NCBI GenBank assembly: GCA_039707465.1
Contig: CM077643.1
Span: forward strand, 319,987,919-320,051,918
DNA length: 64,000 nucleotides
Direction: 5' to 3'
Source: Rhabdophis nuchalis
Taxonomy: Eukaryota; Chordata; Lepidosauria; Squamata; Natricidae
Part shown: piece after piece, positions 43,285 through 53,600 of the stretch
How positions within the stretch are numbered: the stretch's first letter is position 1
Layout of the letters: the number at the start of each line of letters is the position of its first letter
Notes under the pieces: generated by a model
Databases searched by the model: none
Seen by the model: only the letters and a program-made list of their open reading frames with translations
Told to the model about the DNA's origin: nothing
Position numbers and translations under genes: made by a program

Positions 43285-44125
43285 AGAAATGTGCATGCTA
43301 TAATGTCCCCTGTATTACTCTATGAAAACAAAAGGCGGACTTTGAAGAAGCAGGATAGGAAAAGCATTAACTTTTAAATTTGATGTTAGAGAGAACTGAG
43401 AATACTACGGACAGCCAAGAAAACAAAGCACATGGATTATCAAATGAAGCAAACCAGAGTTCTCATTTGAGGCACAAATGACCAGTGTCAAGTTACCATA
43501 GTTCACACCTATTATGCTAAACTGCAGCTCTCTGGAAAAGCAGAGCTTTAAACTCATGGTTGTGGCTGCCAGTTTGACTTTTTTGACCCCTCTGCACACA
43601 CTGGTCTTGTACAGCAAGATGTCTCTAAGACAATTGCTGCAGAGTCAATCCCAGGGCATATTATTTTGATTTTGATTTTGATTCTTTTCCTTCCAGTTTC
43701 AAATGGAGTGAGGGCGTGTGGTTTTAGTTAGATGAAGGACTATATCCCCCCTCCCGTTGCCTTGCTTTTCACATCATCCCCCTTTTGAGTTTAAGCAAGC
43801 ATCTCTCTTCTGCAAAAAAATACACTTCTCCCAAATAAGGTATTTATTTATCTATGGGAATTAATTTTTCAAACTAGTTCTGTGTGTGTGTACTGGCACA
43901 GATAGCATTTGCTAAGTACACACACAAAAAGCATTAAATGAGAGTTCTTTCTGTGCCCATTTTTTAAAGAGATTTTACCTTTAAGCTTCCCCTTACCAAT
44001 TTACAGCTAGAAAAGTACATTTTCCAAATTATATCTCTCTCAGCCTTCCAAACCCACACTAAAACAGTCACAGGCATGCTGCAGCTGAGGAAATTAGGCT
44101 ACTAAGGGAACTACTCCCCTGAGAT
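43285..44125. other. No gene seen
   Basis: AT-rich DNA; a small TTTTGA repeat lies near 43666-43684. Confidence 0.4.
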
Positions 44126-44226
44126 TTCCTTCCTTCCTTCCTTCCTTCCTTCCTTCCTTCCTTCCTTCCTTCCTCCCTCCCTCCCTCCCTCCCTTCCTTC
44201 CTTCCTTCCTTCCTTCCTTCCTTTTT
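44126..44226. repeat. TTCC microsatellite with CTCC core
   Basis: (TTCC)n interrupted by about five CTCC units, then (TTCC)n again. Open frames here are repeat artefacts. Confidence 0.96.
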
Positions 44227-44349
44227 CTAATCCACATTTTCTTGACTTGTATTTGACACAAGCCAGAAAAAGGGTATATCTGCAGATAAACCATGAAATA
44301 CTGGAAGGAGAACAGCAGTCAAGGGAATTTGATTTAGCCATAGACAATG

Positions 44350-44512
44350 CAGAAGTTGTGAATGCCCCAACACTGGAAGTCTTTAAGAAGATGTTGGATA
44401 GCCATTTGTCTGAAATGGCATAGGGTTTCCTGCCTAGGCAGGGGGTTGGACTAGAAGACCTCCAAGGTCCCTTCCAACTCCGCTATTGTATTGCATTGTA
44501 ACACATTGTTCT
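44350..44512 (+). mobile_element. CR1-clade LINE 3' end
   Basis: GAAGTTGTGAATGCCCCAAC codes EVVNAPT, followed by FKKMLDSHLSEMA, a stop, GGTTGGACTAGAAGACC and an ATTGTATTGCATTGTA tail. The last 160 bp only. Confidence 0.9.
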
Positions 44513-44627
44513 TATATTGGCCAGGTCTTGGTGAGAATTCAAAAATGCAACTCAGATTTTCTCACTGCTGTTCAAGCCAAGTATCTCTACCACTATAAAT
44601 GCTGTAAGTTCACTATGCTGTAAATTC

Positions 44628-44690
44628 AAGAGAGCTAATTTGGTGTAGTGGTGAAAACAACAGACTAGAAATGAGGAGACAGTAGAGGGT
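44628..44690 (+). mobile_element. tRNA-derived SINE fragment, third family
   Basis: GAGAGCTAATTTGGTGTAGT, GGTGAAAACAACAGACTAG, ATGAGGAGACAGTAG: the head only. Confidence 0.55.
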
Positions 44691-45786
44691 CATGTCATTT
44701 TTCTATTGCCCCCTTCTCCTTTTGCCTTCTATCTTTCCCAATATCAAGGTCATTTCCAATGAGTCCTCTCTTCTCATTTGTTTGCCAACTGCTAATTAGC
44801 ACTCAACAATTTGGAAAGCTAATGATTAACCACATCCCAATACATGCGTTGATCAAAAATGCCTGTCTTGCATTTTATTTTTGCATTTCTTATTGCTGTG
44901 GTTGTTGCTAATATTTAGTAATAATAGTAGTAATATGTTAGATACAGGACTGTAATAAAAAATGCTACACCACCATTATTACACAGAATGAAATGTCGTT
45001 TGTTCACTAGAAAGACATAAGTATATGGAGAGAGGTCAAACAGATCTGAGGTTTGGATGTATGTACAAGCAAAAAACAAGTGTAGTAGCAGATGAGCAGT
45101 GGTGCAAATATCTGAATAAGGTATTTCCCGTGTAAAGCCTAGAGAGGAAAGTTCAGGTGCCATGATGTTCCAATACAGCTCTTTGCATAAATAATATGTT
45201 ATACCATAAAGAAGTGAAGTAGAATTTCTGCTTAATTAACATCTTTTTAAAGAAGCACATTAGCATTCCAACTTGGCTTATGGACCTAAGTGCTGCAGAT
45301 GTCCTAAAGGAAAATATGTCTCTTAATAAATTGACATTTCTCTTGCTTTTAAAGCTCATCTTAGAATAAAAGTGCTCTCGCTTTCAATCTGCAAGCATTT
45401 CAAGTAATAGATGAGAGAGGTTATGACCAAACAGGTATATTTCTCAATGAGAGCATCGCAAAAACCCAACTGAATACAAAAACAGCAGGGGCGTATCAAG
45501 GTATTTGGCATAAATACTGTTTGAAAAGTGACAAGTGGCAACAATGAACAAGATCTTGGAAGTAATATGCTGAGCGGGGGGTTTGTACAGGCCGGATTTT
45601 TTGCTCTTCAAAAGTTTGTACATTTTCCTGATATAAAATAGCATATAATAACATGTGTGTGTTGAATGATGGCATATGTGTTCAAAATATGGATAGGAAG
45701 TTTGGTTGCTGAATGTGATAAAGATGCTTCATGATAGATATAAAACATATATAAGTATAGAATGCTTAGGAAATGATTCAACATTG
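44691..45786. other. No gene seen
   Basis: Short minus-strand frames (62-82 codons) overlap one another without domains. Confidence 0.4.
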
Positions 45787-45872
45787 AGCAAGAAGGCATA
45801 TATATATATAGTGCTGATTGTAGAAATTGTAGCAAGAAGGCATATATATATATAGTGCTGATTGTAGAAATG
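45787..45872. repeat. 44-bp tandem duplication
   Basis: Two almost identical units starting AGCAAGAAGGCATATATATA (45787 and 45831), each with TAGTGCTGATTGTAGAAAT. Confidence 0.93.
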
Positions 45873-46198
45873 TGATGGCTTGGATTGTGAATATATATGT
45901 ACTCATTTACAGGGGTGGGCTTCTATGGGCTTGCCGGGTTCAGGAAAACCCATAGCTAACATTATGGCCAGTTTGGAGAACCTCCAAATCCCATCCCTGG
46001 CTGGCACTGCCCAGCCCACCCCACGTGGCCCATTTTGGATGTGAGTTACGTATAGGACCTATGCGGAGGCTCAGGGTGGGGAGAGGAATGGGCATCTTGG
46101 AAGTGCAGGAAGGCTGGAAATGGGCCCATTTCCGCCCCCCGTAGGGTGTCTCACCCTCCCCAGGCCTGAGTCTGGGGAAGGTGAAAATGCCCCCCCAC

Positions 46199-46374
46199 CA
46201 GTGGTGGGTTTCAAATTTTTTAGAACCTACTCTGTAGGTATGGCCTATTTTGTGGGCGTGGCTTGGCAGTCATATGACAGGGTGGGAGTGGCCACCTTTT
46301 AAAATGTGTTGAAACTCATTTAACAATGCTCTTGCTTAGCAACCAAAATTTTGGACTCAATTGTGATGGTAAAT

Positions 46375-46434
<60 letters not shown>

Positions 46435-46613
46435 TTCTTCCTTCCTTCCTTCCTTCCTTCCTTCCTTTCTTTCCTTCCCTTCCCGTTGGGTCACTGGCAG
46501 CGGTGGGCCAGATTTACTTCCAGGTACGCCGGTGGAACCCCCTCTCACCGGTTCTCTAAATTTCACCAACCGGCTCTCGCGAGTAGGTGCGAGCCTTCAG
46601 AAACCCCCCACTG
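46199..46613. mobile_element. hAT-like element, family B, nested, perfect 8-bp duplication
   Basis: Starts CAGTGGTGGGTTTC and ends AAACCCCCCACTG. Flanks CCCCCCAC at 46191-46198 and 46614-46621 are identical. It contains a (TTTC)n(TTCC)n array at 46375-46488 in the same place as in 28911-29296. Confidence 0.9.
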
Positions 46614-46635
46614 CCCCCCACCATGGTGCAGGAGG

Positions 46636-49014
46636 CCAATTATTTTTATTTATTTTATTTTTTTTATTTTATTAAATTTATACCCCGCCCTTCTCCTTGT
46701 TAGGACCCAGGGCGGCGCACAGGCATTATTTAAGAACACAAAATACAATAAATATCTATTAAAATGTATTAAATTAATAAACCCGTGCTAAAACCCAATA
46801 TTAAAACCCTTGCCAATTATAAATTATTTTCTTTTCTTAAAAAGTCAGAAATGGGGGCTATCCTAGGCCGGCTTGTTGGAATAAATACGTCTTAAGACGT
46901 TGGCGGAAGAGGCGGAGGTCCGAGATAGTACGGAGGTCGGGGGGTAGGTCATTCCAGAGGGCCGGGCCCGCCACAGAGAAGGCCCTTCCCCTGGGTGTCG
47001 CCAACCGGCATTGCCCCGTCGACGGCACCCGAAGAAGACCCTCTCTGTGGGAGCGGATCGGACGAAGGGATGTATGGGGCAGGAGGCGGTCTCGTATATA
47101 GCTAGGCCCCGAGCCATGGAGCGATTTAAAGATGGTCATCAGCACCTTGAAGCGCACTCGAAAGGCCACAGGCAGCCAGTGCAGCTCGCGCAGGAGAGGT
47201 GTTACGTGGGTTTGCCTTGTGGCACCCATAATCACCCGCGCGGCCGCATTCTGTACTAACTGTAGCCTTCGAGTGCACCTCAAGGGGAGCCCCATGTAGA
47301 GAGCGTTACAGTAATCCAGCCGGGATGTCACGAGCGCTTGAGTGACTGTGCGAAGGGCTCCCCGGTCCAGTAAGGGGCGCAACTGGCGTATCAGGCGTAC
47401 CTGATAGAATGCCCCCCTGGCCACGGCCGCCACATGGTCCTCCATGGACAGCCGGGAATCCAGGAGGACGCCCAAGTTGCGTGCCCTCTCCACGGGGGCC
47501 AGTTGTTCGCCCCCAATGGCCAGTGTTGGACTTATCTGGCTGAACCGGGGAGCCGGAAACCACAGCCACTCGGTCTTGGCCGGGTTGAGCTTGAGTTTGT
47601 TACTACCCATCCAGATCCGTACGGCCTCCAGACACCGGGACAGCACCTCGACGGCATCGTTGGGGTGGTTTGGGGTGGATATGTACAACTGAGTGTCATC
47701 AGCGTACAGATGGTATTCCACCCCAAAACCACGGATGATCTCACCCAGCGGCTTCATGTAGGTGTTGAACAGGAGTGGCGAGAGGACCGACCCCTGAGGA
47801 ACCCCACATGTGAGGGGCCTCGGGGACGACTTCTGCCCTCCTGCCAACACCCATTGCGACCGACCAGAGAGGTAGGATGAGAACCACCGTAAAACGGTGC
47901 CTCTCAGCCCCAACCCCCCCAATCGGTGCAATAAGATACCATGGTCGATGGTATCAAAAGCCGCTGAGAGATCTAATAGGACAAGGATAGAGGAACAACC
48001 TCTATCCCGTGCCCTCCAGAGATCATCCACCAACGCGACCAATGCCGTCTCGGTACTGTGACCGGGCCGGAAGCCGGACTGGCGCGGGTCTAGATAATCA
48101 ACTTCCTCCAGATGTCGGGGAAACTGTTGAGCCACCACACTCTCAACAACCTTCACTAAAAAGTGAAGGTTGGAGACGGGACGATAGTTCTCTAATAAAG
48201 CTGGGTCCAGGGATGGCTTCTTGAGGAGGGGCCTCACCACCGCCTCTTTCAAGACGGTGGGCAAGGACCCCTCACTCAGAGATGAATTCACAATACCCTG
48301 GAGCCAGCCTCGTGTCACCTCCCAGGATGCCAGTACAAGCCAGGAGGGGCACGGGTCCAATAAACATGTGGTGGCTCTAAGGTTCCTCCGCAACCTGTCC
48401 ATATCCTCGGTAGTAACAAAGTCAAACTCCTCCCAAGATGTTATCTCAAGACCAGCACCGGGCACCTCGACCGGATCACTAGTGGAGGGCAGCTCGTTCC
48501 GAATCTGAGTGATTTTGTCCTGCAGAAAAACTCCAAATTCCTCTGCTCGACCCTGCAGAGGGGCTTCCCGCGGCCTCAAATGCAAGAGGGAGCGGGTCAC
48601 CCCAAACAGGGCGGCAGGGCGGTTTTCCGCGGACGCGATAAGGGTGGCACAATACTCACGTTTGGCCACTCTTAGCGCCACTAAATAAGTCCTAATATGG
48701 TCTCTCACTAGTGTTCGGTCAGATTCGGATCGAGAAGATCTCCACCTACTCTCTAGGCGTCTCTTACAGCGTTTCATCTCCCGAAGCTCCTCGGTAAACC
48801 AAGGAGCCTGGGTGACTCGACGCCGCATGAGAGGCCGCAAGGGCGCGACTCGGTCCAAGGCCCCCGTGGCCGCACTATACCATGCGGCCACTAGATCCTC
48901 AGTCGAGCCGTGGGACAGGGACACAGGTACTGGCCCAAGCTCCCTCTGGAACCTTTCCGGGTCCATCAGGCGCCTGGGGCGGAACCAACTCGGTGTCTCC
49001 GGTTCCGCCTCCGG
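46636..49014 (-). mobile_element. L2-clade LINE, 5'-truncated, long open frame
   Basis: The minus strand holds the linker and RT part of ORF2, then about 220 bp of 3' UTR (CGCCGCCCTGGGTCCTAAC, GGGGTATAAATTTAATAAAA) and an A/T-rich tail. The 5' end is near 49014, where the frame meets a stop at the junction with the host element. AGGCCA occurs at both junctions and may be a short target duplication. It is one of the longest LINE copies in the window and has no in-frame stop. Confidence 0.92.
46858..48966 (-). CDS. L2 ORF2: linker, reverse transcriptase and C-terminal region, open
   Basis: 702 codons without interruption. Residues 1-190 are the region between endonuclease and RT (APWFTEELREMKRCKRRLE near 54-72). 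RT motifs: NYRPVSNL (260-267), SGFRPGHSTETAL (297-309), LDLSAAFDTIDHG (331-343), CGVPQGSVLSPLLF (387-400) and catalytic YADDTQLY (421-428). The C-terminus has SHREGLLRVPST and SVAGPALWNDLPPDLR. The first Met is not the native start: the frame extends upstream (PSWFRPRRL) to the truncation. The endonuclease is missing. It is very similar to the 559-codon frame at 10399-12078, so both probably belong to one subfamily. Confidence 0.92.
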   Translation of the reverse strand: MDPERFQRELGPVPVSLSHGSTEDLVAAWYSAATGALDRVAPLRPLMRRRVTQAPWFTEELREMKRCKRRLESRWRSSRSESDRTLVRDHIRTYLVALRVAKREYCATLIASAENRPAALFGVTRSLLHLRPREAPLQGRAEEFGVFLQDKITQIRNELPSTSDPVEVPGAGLEITSWEEFDFVTTEDMDRLRRNLRATTCLLDPCPSWLVLASWEVTRGWLQGIVNSSLSEGSLPTVLKEAVVRPLLKKPSLDPALLENYRPVSNLHFLVKVVESVVAQQFPRHLEEVDYLDPRQSGFRPGHSTETALVALVDDLWRARDRGCSSILVLLDLSAAFDTIDHGILLHRLGGLGLRGTVLRWFSSYLSGRSQWVLAGGQKSSPRPLTCGVPQGSVLSPLLFNTYMKPLGEIIRGFGVEYHLYADDTQLYISTPNHPNDAVEVLSRCLEAVRIWMGSNKLKLNPAKTEWLWFPAPRFSQISPTLAIGGEQLAPVERARNLGVLLDSRLSMEDHVAAVARGAFYQVRLIRQLRPLLDRGALRTVTQALVTSRLDYCNALYMGLPLRCTRRLQLVQNAAARVIMGATRQTHVTPLLRELHWLPVAFRVRFKVLMTIFKSLHGSGPSYIRDRLLPHTSLRPIRSHREGLLRVPSTGQCRLATPRGRAFSVAGPALWNDLPPDLRTISDLRLFRQRLKTYLFQQAGLG

Positions 49015-49102
49015 TTAGGCCATGCCCACCATGGCCACACCCACCCAGCAACCAGGCAGAGAACCCGTAGCTGAAATTTTGAAGCCCACACCTGCTCACA
49101 TA

Positions 49103-49943
49103 TGAAAATGATGCCGTGTTGTTGGCTGAAAAGCCAGATGATTTTCAGCAAATTTTAGATAAGATTTAATATTTAAACCAGCACTTTTCTTCTTGCCTGG
49201 ACAAAACTATTTGCTCCCAGGCCTAAGAATAAAGAACATACACTTAATTTTCATTGGACAATTCCGTATCATGCCTGCCTCCGAACCTGCCTCATTGGCA
49301 GCGGGGGGAGAGGGGGTCAGAGGCCTTATAAGCAGGAGCTGCTTCATCTTCTCATCTTTATCTAGAGAAGCTCAGCACACTACTTCCCACCTACCTTAAT
49401 GGCATCAGTGTATATGTGTACTGTTCACGTTGCAAACTGGGTGTGTCTTTCCTCATTCAGCTGATTGGTCTTGCTCGAATCTCTTTTTCTCTCTCTCACC
49501 CCATCCCACCTTTGACTCTGCTTTGAGGCGGATTATTGAGACTCAAATTAATTTCTTTCTGCAATTTGCTTTAATGAGGTTGTCGCCAGTAAATGGCAGA
49601 ATGCAGTGGAAACATTGAGGTTAATTTTAATTCATCTTGGTTTCTGCTAAAGTTAGCTGGCCTTACAGTTTCAAAACTGAACGTGATAACAACCACAGCT
49701 TTCAGAATGTTAGTCATCAGAATAGAGGTCTTGAATGGAAATCTGCCCTTGGCCATGTGCCAAGGAAGTGTTGTACTGTTTTGACCTATGTAGCATGGGT
49801 GGTATGCACACAAATGAAGGAGGAATAACTAGCCAGATACTTCCATTCCTATGATGATAGTTCTCCATGATGTTGGCAAAATCTGATCTATGTGATTAGA
49901 ACAGATTTTATAGTTCTGATGCTTCCAACTAATATGATCACTT
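49103..49943. other. No gene seen
   Basis: Nothing recognised between the hAT-like element and the L1-type insertion. Confidence 0.4.
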
Positions 49944-49961
49944 AAGATTATCTAGAAGCCA
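49944..49961 (+). repeat. Left target-site duplication of the L1-type insertion
   Basis: AAGATTATCTAGAAGCCA is identical to 51981-51998. The preceding bases CTT give TT/AAGA, close to the L1 endonuclease site TT/AAAA read on the target strand. Confidence 0.95.
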
Positions 49962-50844
49962 CTTCCGCTTCCGCCTTCCAACGGCGACGGATGGGTCCTT
50001 GACTCGTCCGCCACTTTGTCCTTTTTTCTGCCCCCCCACGGGGGCGAGATGCCCCATTTTGTGGGTCTCCCGTAGGGTTGGCTTGCTAGGGACGCCCCCT
50101 TCCCACGGCGGTGGGAAAGCGACCCTTGTCTTCAGCCTAGGTGACGAAAGGCTGGCTGCGGGGGGGAGACGCCTGTCTCCACCTTCGCCAATGGAGAACG
50201 GAAAAGTTGCTTAATTTTGGAGTGAGCCAGACGTCCGGGTCGGAAGGCTCTCCCGAGGCTCGGCTGCAAGGTGAAGAGTGAGTGTGCTTTTATCTGCTAT
50301 TTTATCTCCGATGGCAGCGCTGGATTAAAAAGCTTGGAGGGGGGTGTTTTTTTCGTTAACCCCCCCCCTCGGATTTAAAGCGGCGCTTTGAAATGGTTCC
50401 TCATTGCGAGGGACGGATTTTTCTCTATGCAGTTTGCCTGGAACTTAGTGAAAGCGAGTGAAAGTGATCTGCGGCTTGCAACAATGTTTCTAAGTTCAAT
50501 TGGCTTGTTACAACTTATTTCTTTGTTACTTTTTCCGGCTGGCTCCCAGCTTGGGCGGGCGAAGATGGCTTCTCTCCGCTCCTGAATGACTATTTTATTT
50601 ATGGAAAACTACCAGCATCTTGTAATTTGGACTTCCTCTTGCTATTAATGAAGAATTTTTTTGGATTAATTGATTCCCTGTCTGGAGTGCCTTTTTTTAT
50701 TATAACTATTGATTTGGGAAAGTGTTTCTCTACTGGTTCCTGAACTTTTTTACAACCTTGATTTGAAACTTTTACCTCCTGATTTGTCTCAACGGCTCCA
50801 CCCAAAAAATGCCATTTTAGTGGCATTGACTCTAACAGTTAACC
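49962..50844 (+). promoter_or_regulatory. CpG-rich 5' leader of the ORF1-only element (probable internal promoter)
   Basis: It is GC- and CpG-rich over the first 400 bases (CTTCCGCCTTCCAACGGCGA, GGACGCCCCC, CCGGGTCGGAAGG), then increasingly AT-rich. L1 elements carry an internal RNA polymerase II promoter in this position. The function here is inferred from position and composition only. Upstream ATGs exist, and a 65-codon frame (50388-50585) has no domain. Confidence 0.5.
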
Positions 50845-51696
50845 ATGGCACAAAAATCAGAATTGGCAGGATTGGAACAAAGATTGTCTTCTCTGGAATC
50901 TGTTATACAAACTTTGGTACAGGAAATCAAGGCGCAGAGAGAAGAAAATAACAACTTTAAGAAGGAACTCCTGGAAACTCGTAATCAAGTGAAGGAGAAC
51001 ATACAGAAGACTGAAGATCTGGAAGGGGGGCTAATTGAGGCAAAGGGAGAGCTTAAAAATGTTAACAGCGAGGTGGGGGAATTAACTGGGCATATGTTTA
51101 GGATGGACTTCGAAAGGATGTCATATTTTTTAAGATTTCAGAACATTTCTGAAGAATCTGGTGAATGCCTGCCTGAACTCATGAGCACAATTTTAGCAGA
51201 CTATTTACATAAACCTAAAGATGAGATCAGGGGGGACATTGACCTAGTCTACAGAATAAACTCTGCATATGCCAGGATAAATGAAGTACCCAGAGAGATT
51301 CACATTAAATTTGTCAGAAGGTCAACCAGAGAGGGAATTTTGAGGGCGCAGAGAGGGGGTCCTCTAATTTACCAACAAAAGGTTGTCGCTATCTTGAAGC
51401 AGGTCCCAAAAAAAATCAGAGAAATGAGAAGGAAATTTTCCTTCTTATCTAAAACATTGTTTGACCACGGGATTTGGTTCAAGTGGGCGATGCCCGAAGG
51501 GATGCTGGTGTTCTGGGAAGGAGGAAGAGTGAGAATTAAAACAGTTGCTGAGGCGGAAGCCTTTATTAAAAAACATTCCTCTGTCCTGGGCGAAGATCCA
51601 GGGGGGGGGGCGGAGGGGGCCACGGCCCCGCCCACGGGGGACCAAGCAGGAGAAAAAGAAGATACAATTGCCAAAAGACTTAGATCCAAAAAATGA
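50845..51696 (+). CDS. L1 ORF1 protein, intact, 283 aa
   Basis: ORF1p is the RNA-binding chaperone of the L1 ribonucleoprotein. Residues about 8-85 have heptad spacing of hydrophobic residues (LAGLEQRLSSLESVIQTL at 8-25, then a Glu/Lys-rich stretch) as in the trimeric coiled coil. Residues about 92-165 fit the RRM (MSYFLRFQNI, then REIHIKFVRRSTREGIL). About 165-250 fit the C-terminal domain (YQQKVVAIL, FLSKTLFDHGIWFKWAMP). The tail is Gly/Pro/acidic, ending in a basic RLRSKK. The start is GTTAACCATGGCA, a good Kozak context. There is no stop or frameshift. It is shorter than human ORF1p (338 aa). Confidence 0.9.
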   Translation: MAQKSELAGLEQRLSSLESVIQTLVQEIKAQREENNNFKKELLETRNQVKENIQKTEDLEGGLIEAKGELKNVNSEVGELTGHMFRMDFERMSYFLRFQNISEESGECLPELMSTILADYLHKPKDEIRGDIDLVYRINSAYARINEVPREIHIKFVRRSTREGILRAQRGGPLIYQQKVVAILKQVPKKIREMRRKFSFLSKTLFDHGIWFKWAMPEGMLVFWEGGRVRIKTVAEAEAFIKKHSSVLGEDPGGGAEGATAPPTGDQAGEKEDTIAKRLRSKK

Positions 51697-51980
51697 TTTT
51701 GCTTGCTTTTCTTTTTTCTTATTAACTTTTCTTTCTATTCTTTTTTATACCAGGATGTTTGTACATGTCTGCCATCTCAGAATTGGAAATGTAATATGTA
51801 ATATGTATACACTGGTCTTTATCTTGTAGTATTTTTTTTTGATAAATTTGTTTACTATTGTTTTATTATGTAGCCCGGGATGGGCCAAGGACTCTGACGC
51901 AAAGGTTCTCAAAATGTTTCTGTAACCCTTACCCCACTCTTCAGAAAATTGTTAAAACTCAATAAAACTTTTTCAAAATC

Positions 51981-51998
51981 AAGATTATCTAGAAGCCA
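51981..51998 (+). repeat. Right target-site duplication of the L1-type insertion
   Basis: AAGATTATCTAGAAGCCA, exact copy of 49944-49961. Confidence 0.95.
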
Positions 51999-53329
51999 GT
52001 CTCATTGAATATCTTACTCCTCAGCAAACATACCTAGATTAGAGTGCTCTTAATTTAAGGTGCCTGAGAGAGCCTTTTTCCTCAAACACTTTTCTGGGAA
52101 GAGCAAAATAGCACTGAGAAAGCAGGCACGGCTTGGCCTAGCAGTAGGTTGACTGTTGCATAGGCAATCAACCATAATCCAATGGGTTGGTGTCTGGAAA
52201 AAGTATTTCTCAAACTTTCTTACCTTGGTATTTTGTCTCTGTTTATTTTAATCTGAAGTAGGCCCAGCGTTTGGAGCTAATATTTTGCTGACGGGGTAGA
52301 ATATTATCAAAAGAAAAAAGGCTAATCCAATCACAGCTTCAGCTGTTTTGAAAACATTGATTATCCAATGGGAAGGGAATAAAATGTTATCTTTAAAGTT
52401 AGATTTTTTTTAAAAAAAGTATAGATGAAAAATGTAGTGTTTTTATGTTTTTGGAGTTCTATGAGAAACAGAATTTTGAGAGATTCATCATATTATGATG
52501 AATTATCATCAGAAGCAATTGCCGTCTAATTTAAATAACACTTTTGTGCTAATCTTAAAGGCAACTGGGCTATTATTTTTTCCCTTGAAGAGGAGGAAAA
52601 AGTAGGCTCTTCACTTCCCATCCAAGAAATTTCATCGGTTCTGGCAGGATGATGAGAGCAATGGAAGGATTTGCTTTGACAGGATTGGGGGCGGGGGGGG
52701 GGGGCTGGAAGGATTTTTTTTAACCCAATCATCTGGTTGTTAGCACTCTCCCTGAGAATTCTTATGGCCTCTTAGGGGTTTATCTGTGCCCTCAAGGTCG
52801 TCACCCGTATCGGAGTGCAAATGGGGTGTGTGGAATCTTCTTGGAACTTCTAAAAGGGCTGCATTGTAGACAGGAGATAGATGATGTCTTATTCCCCTCT
52901 CCGCCTGCTGAGAAAGGGCTGCTTATGTTAGTGTTAACATAAATGACCTCTTTCACCCCTCTTTCTAACCAACTCTTGTGCTAGATGCCTATAAATCCCT
53001 CTCCTCACTCTCGTGTTTTCCTTATTGCTTATTCCTCATCACCCCATTGCCTTTCACCTGTATCATAATTCCCTCTGCAGGGTGAGGTTCAGTTCATATT
53101 GTCAGACCTTGTCCAGGAGTCTGGTGTCCTTCAGGCGTAATTACTCTTCTTTTAAAAGGCAGATCCTTTGCATGGGCTTTAACCAAGAATTGAATCATCC
53201 TCATCCTCATCCTCATCATCCTCATCCTCATCATAATTTTTCTTTAAAACAGAGTTGAACTAGTCTATTTTTAATGAATTTTTATTGAATTTTATTCACT
53301 AGGTTACAAGCTTTTTACAGCAATATTTG
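51999..53329. other. No gene seen; G run and CATCCT tract
   Basis: A run of about 15 G (with one C) lies near 52688-52703, and a TCATCC/TCATCA repeat near 53197-53233. Otherwise nothing recognised. Confidence 0.45.
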
Positions 53330-53600
53330 ATATTGATCAGACTGGATTTGTATCGAACAGATACATCCGAGAGAGTTCCAGATACATTTTGAATAGTAAT
53401 GGACATATAAATTAGAAATAGCAGAAAGCAGCTATCAATATATATTTTTTTAATCAGTCTGGAGAAAGCCTTTGATAATATGGAATGGGGTTTTTTTTCA
53501 TATTCATGACTCCGAAGAAGAAGAACAGCAGTTCAATTCTTTTTAAATGGTTATAGAGCACTCATGAAGAACAAGAAGCCATGATAAGAGTTATACAACA
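53330..53600 (+). pseudogene. L1 ORF2 reverse transcriptase remnant
   Basis: The plus strand reads DQTGFVSNRYIRESSRYIL and then EKAFDNMEWGFF, the conserved L1 RT motifs (family form QTGFIxxR...DAEKAFDxxxW). Stops and frameshifts interrupt it, and the catalytic FADD segment is not seen. Bases 53300-53330 may also belong. Confidence 0.85.

Larger units (their letters stand above)
45910..49094. mobile_element. hAT-like element disrupted by two later insertions
   Basis: Left tip CAGGGGTGGGCTTC at 45910 and right tip GAAGCCCACACCTG at 49081-49094 are inverted repeats. Flanks CTCATTTA and CTCACATA match at 6 of 8 positions. The element's own sequence is only about 390 bp (45910-46198, about 46614-46635 and about 49015-49094). 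The rest is the family B element at 46199-46613 and the L2 copy at about 46636-49014. Confidence 0.82.
49962..51980 (+). mobile_element. L1-derived ORF1-only retroelement (HAL1-like), apparently complete
   Basis: A 2,019-bp insertion bracketed by an 18-bp exact duplication. It consists of an 883-bp CpG-rich leader, one intact ORF1 and a 284-bp 3' region, with AATAAA at 51961-51966. There is no endonuclease or RT coding sequence. The architecture is that of the mammalian half-L1 (HAL1) elements, whose spread depends on ORF2p from full L1s. The long leader at the 5' junction suggests it is not 5'-truncated. Oddly the 3' end, TTTTTCAAAATC, lacks a real poly(A) tail. An internally deleted L1 is the main alternative. 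Confidence 0.8.

Noticed and set aside
44094..44347. Lys/Glu/Gly-rich frames
   Set aside because: Translation of the TTCC microsatellite.
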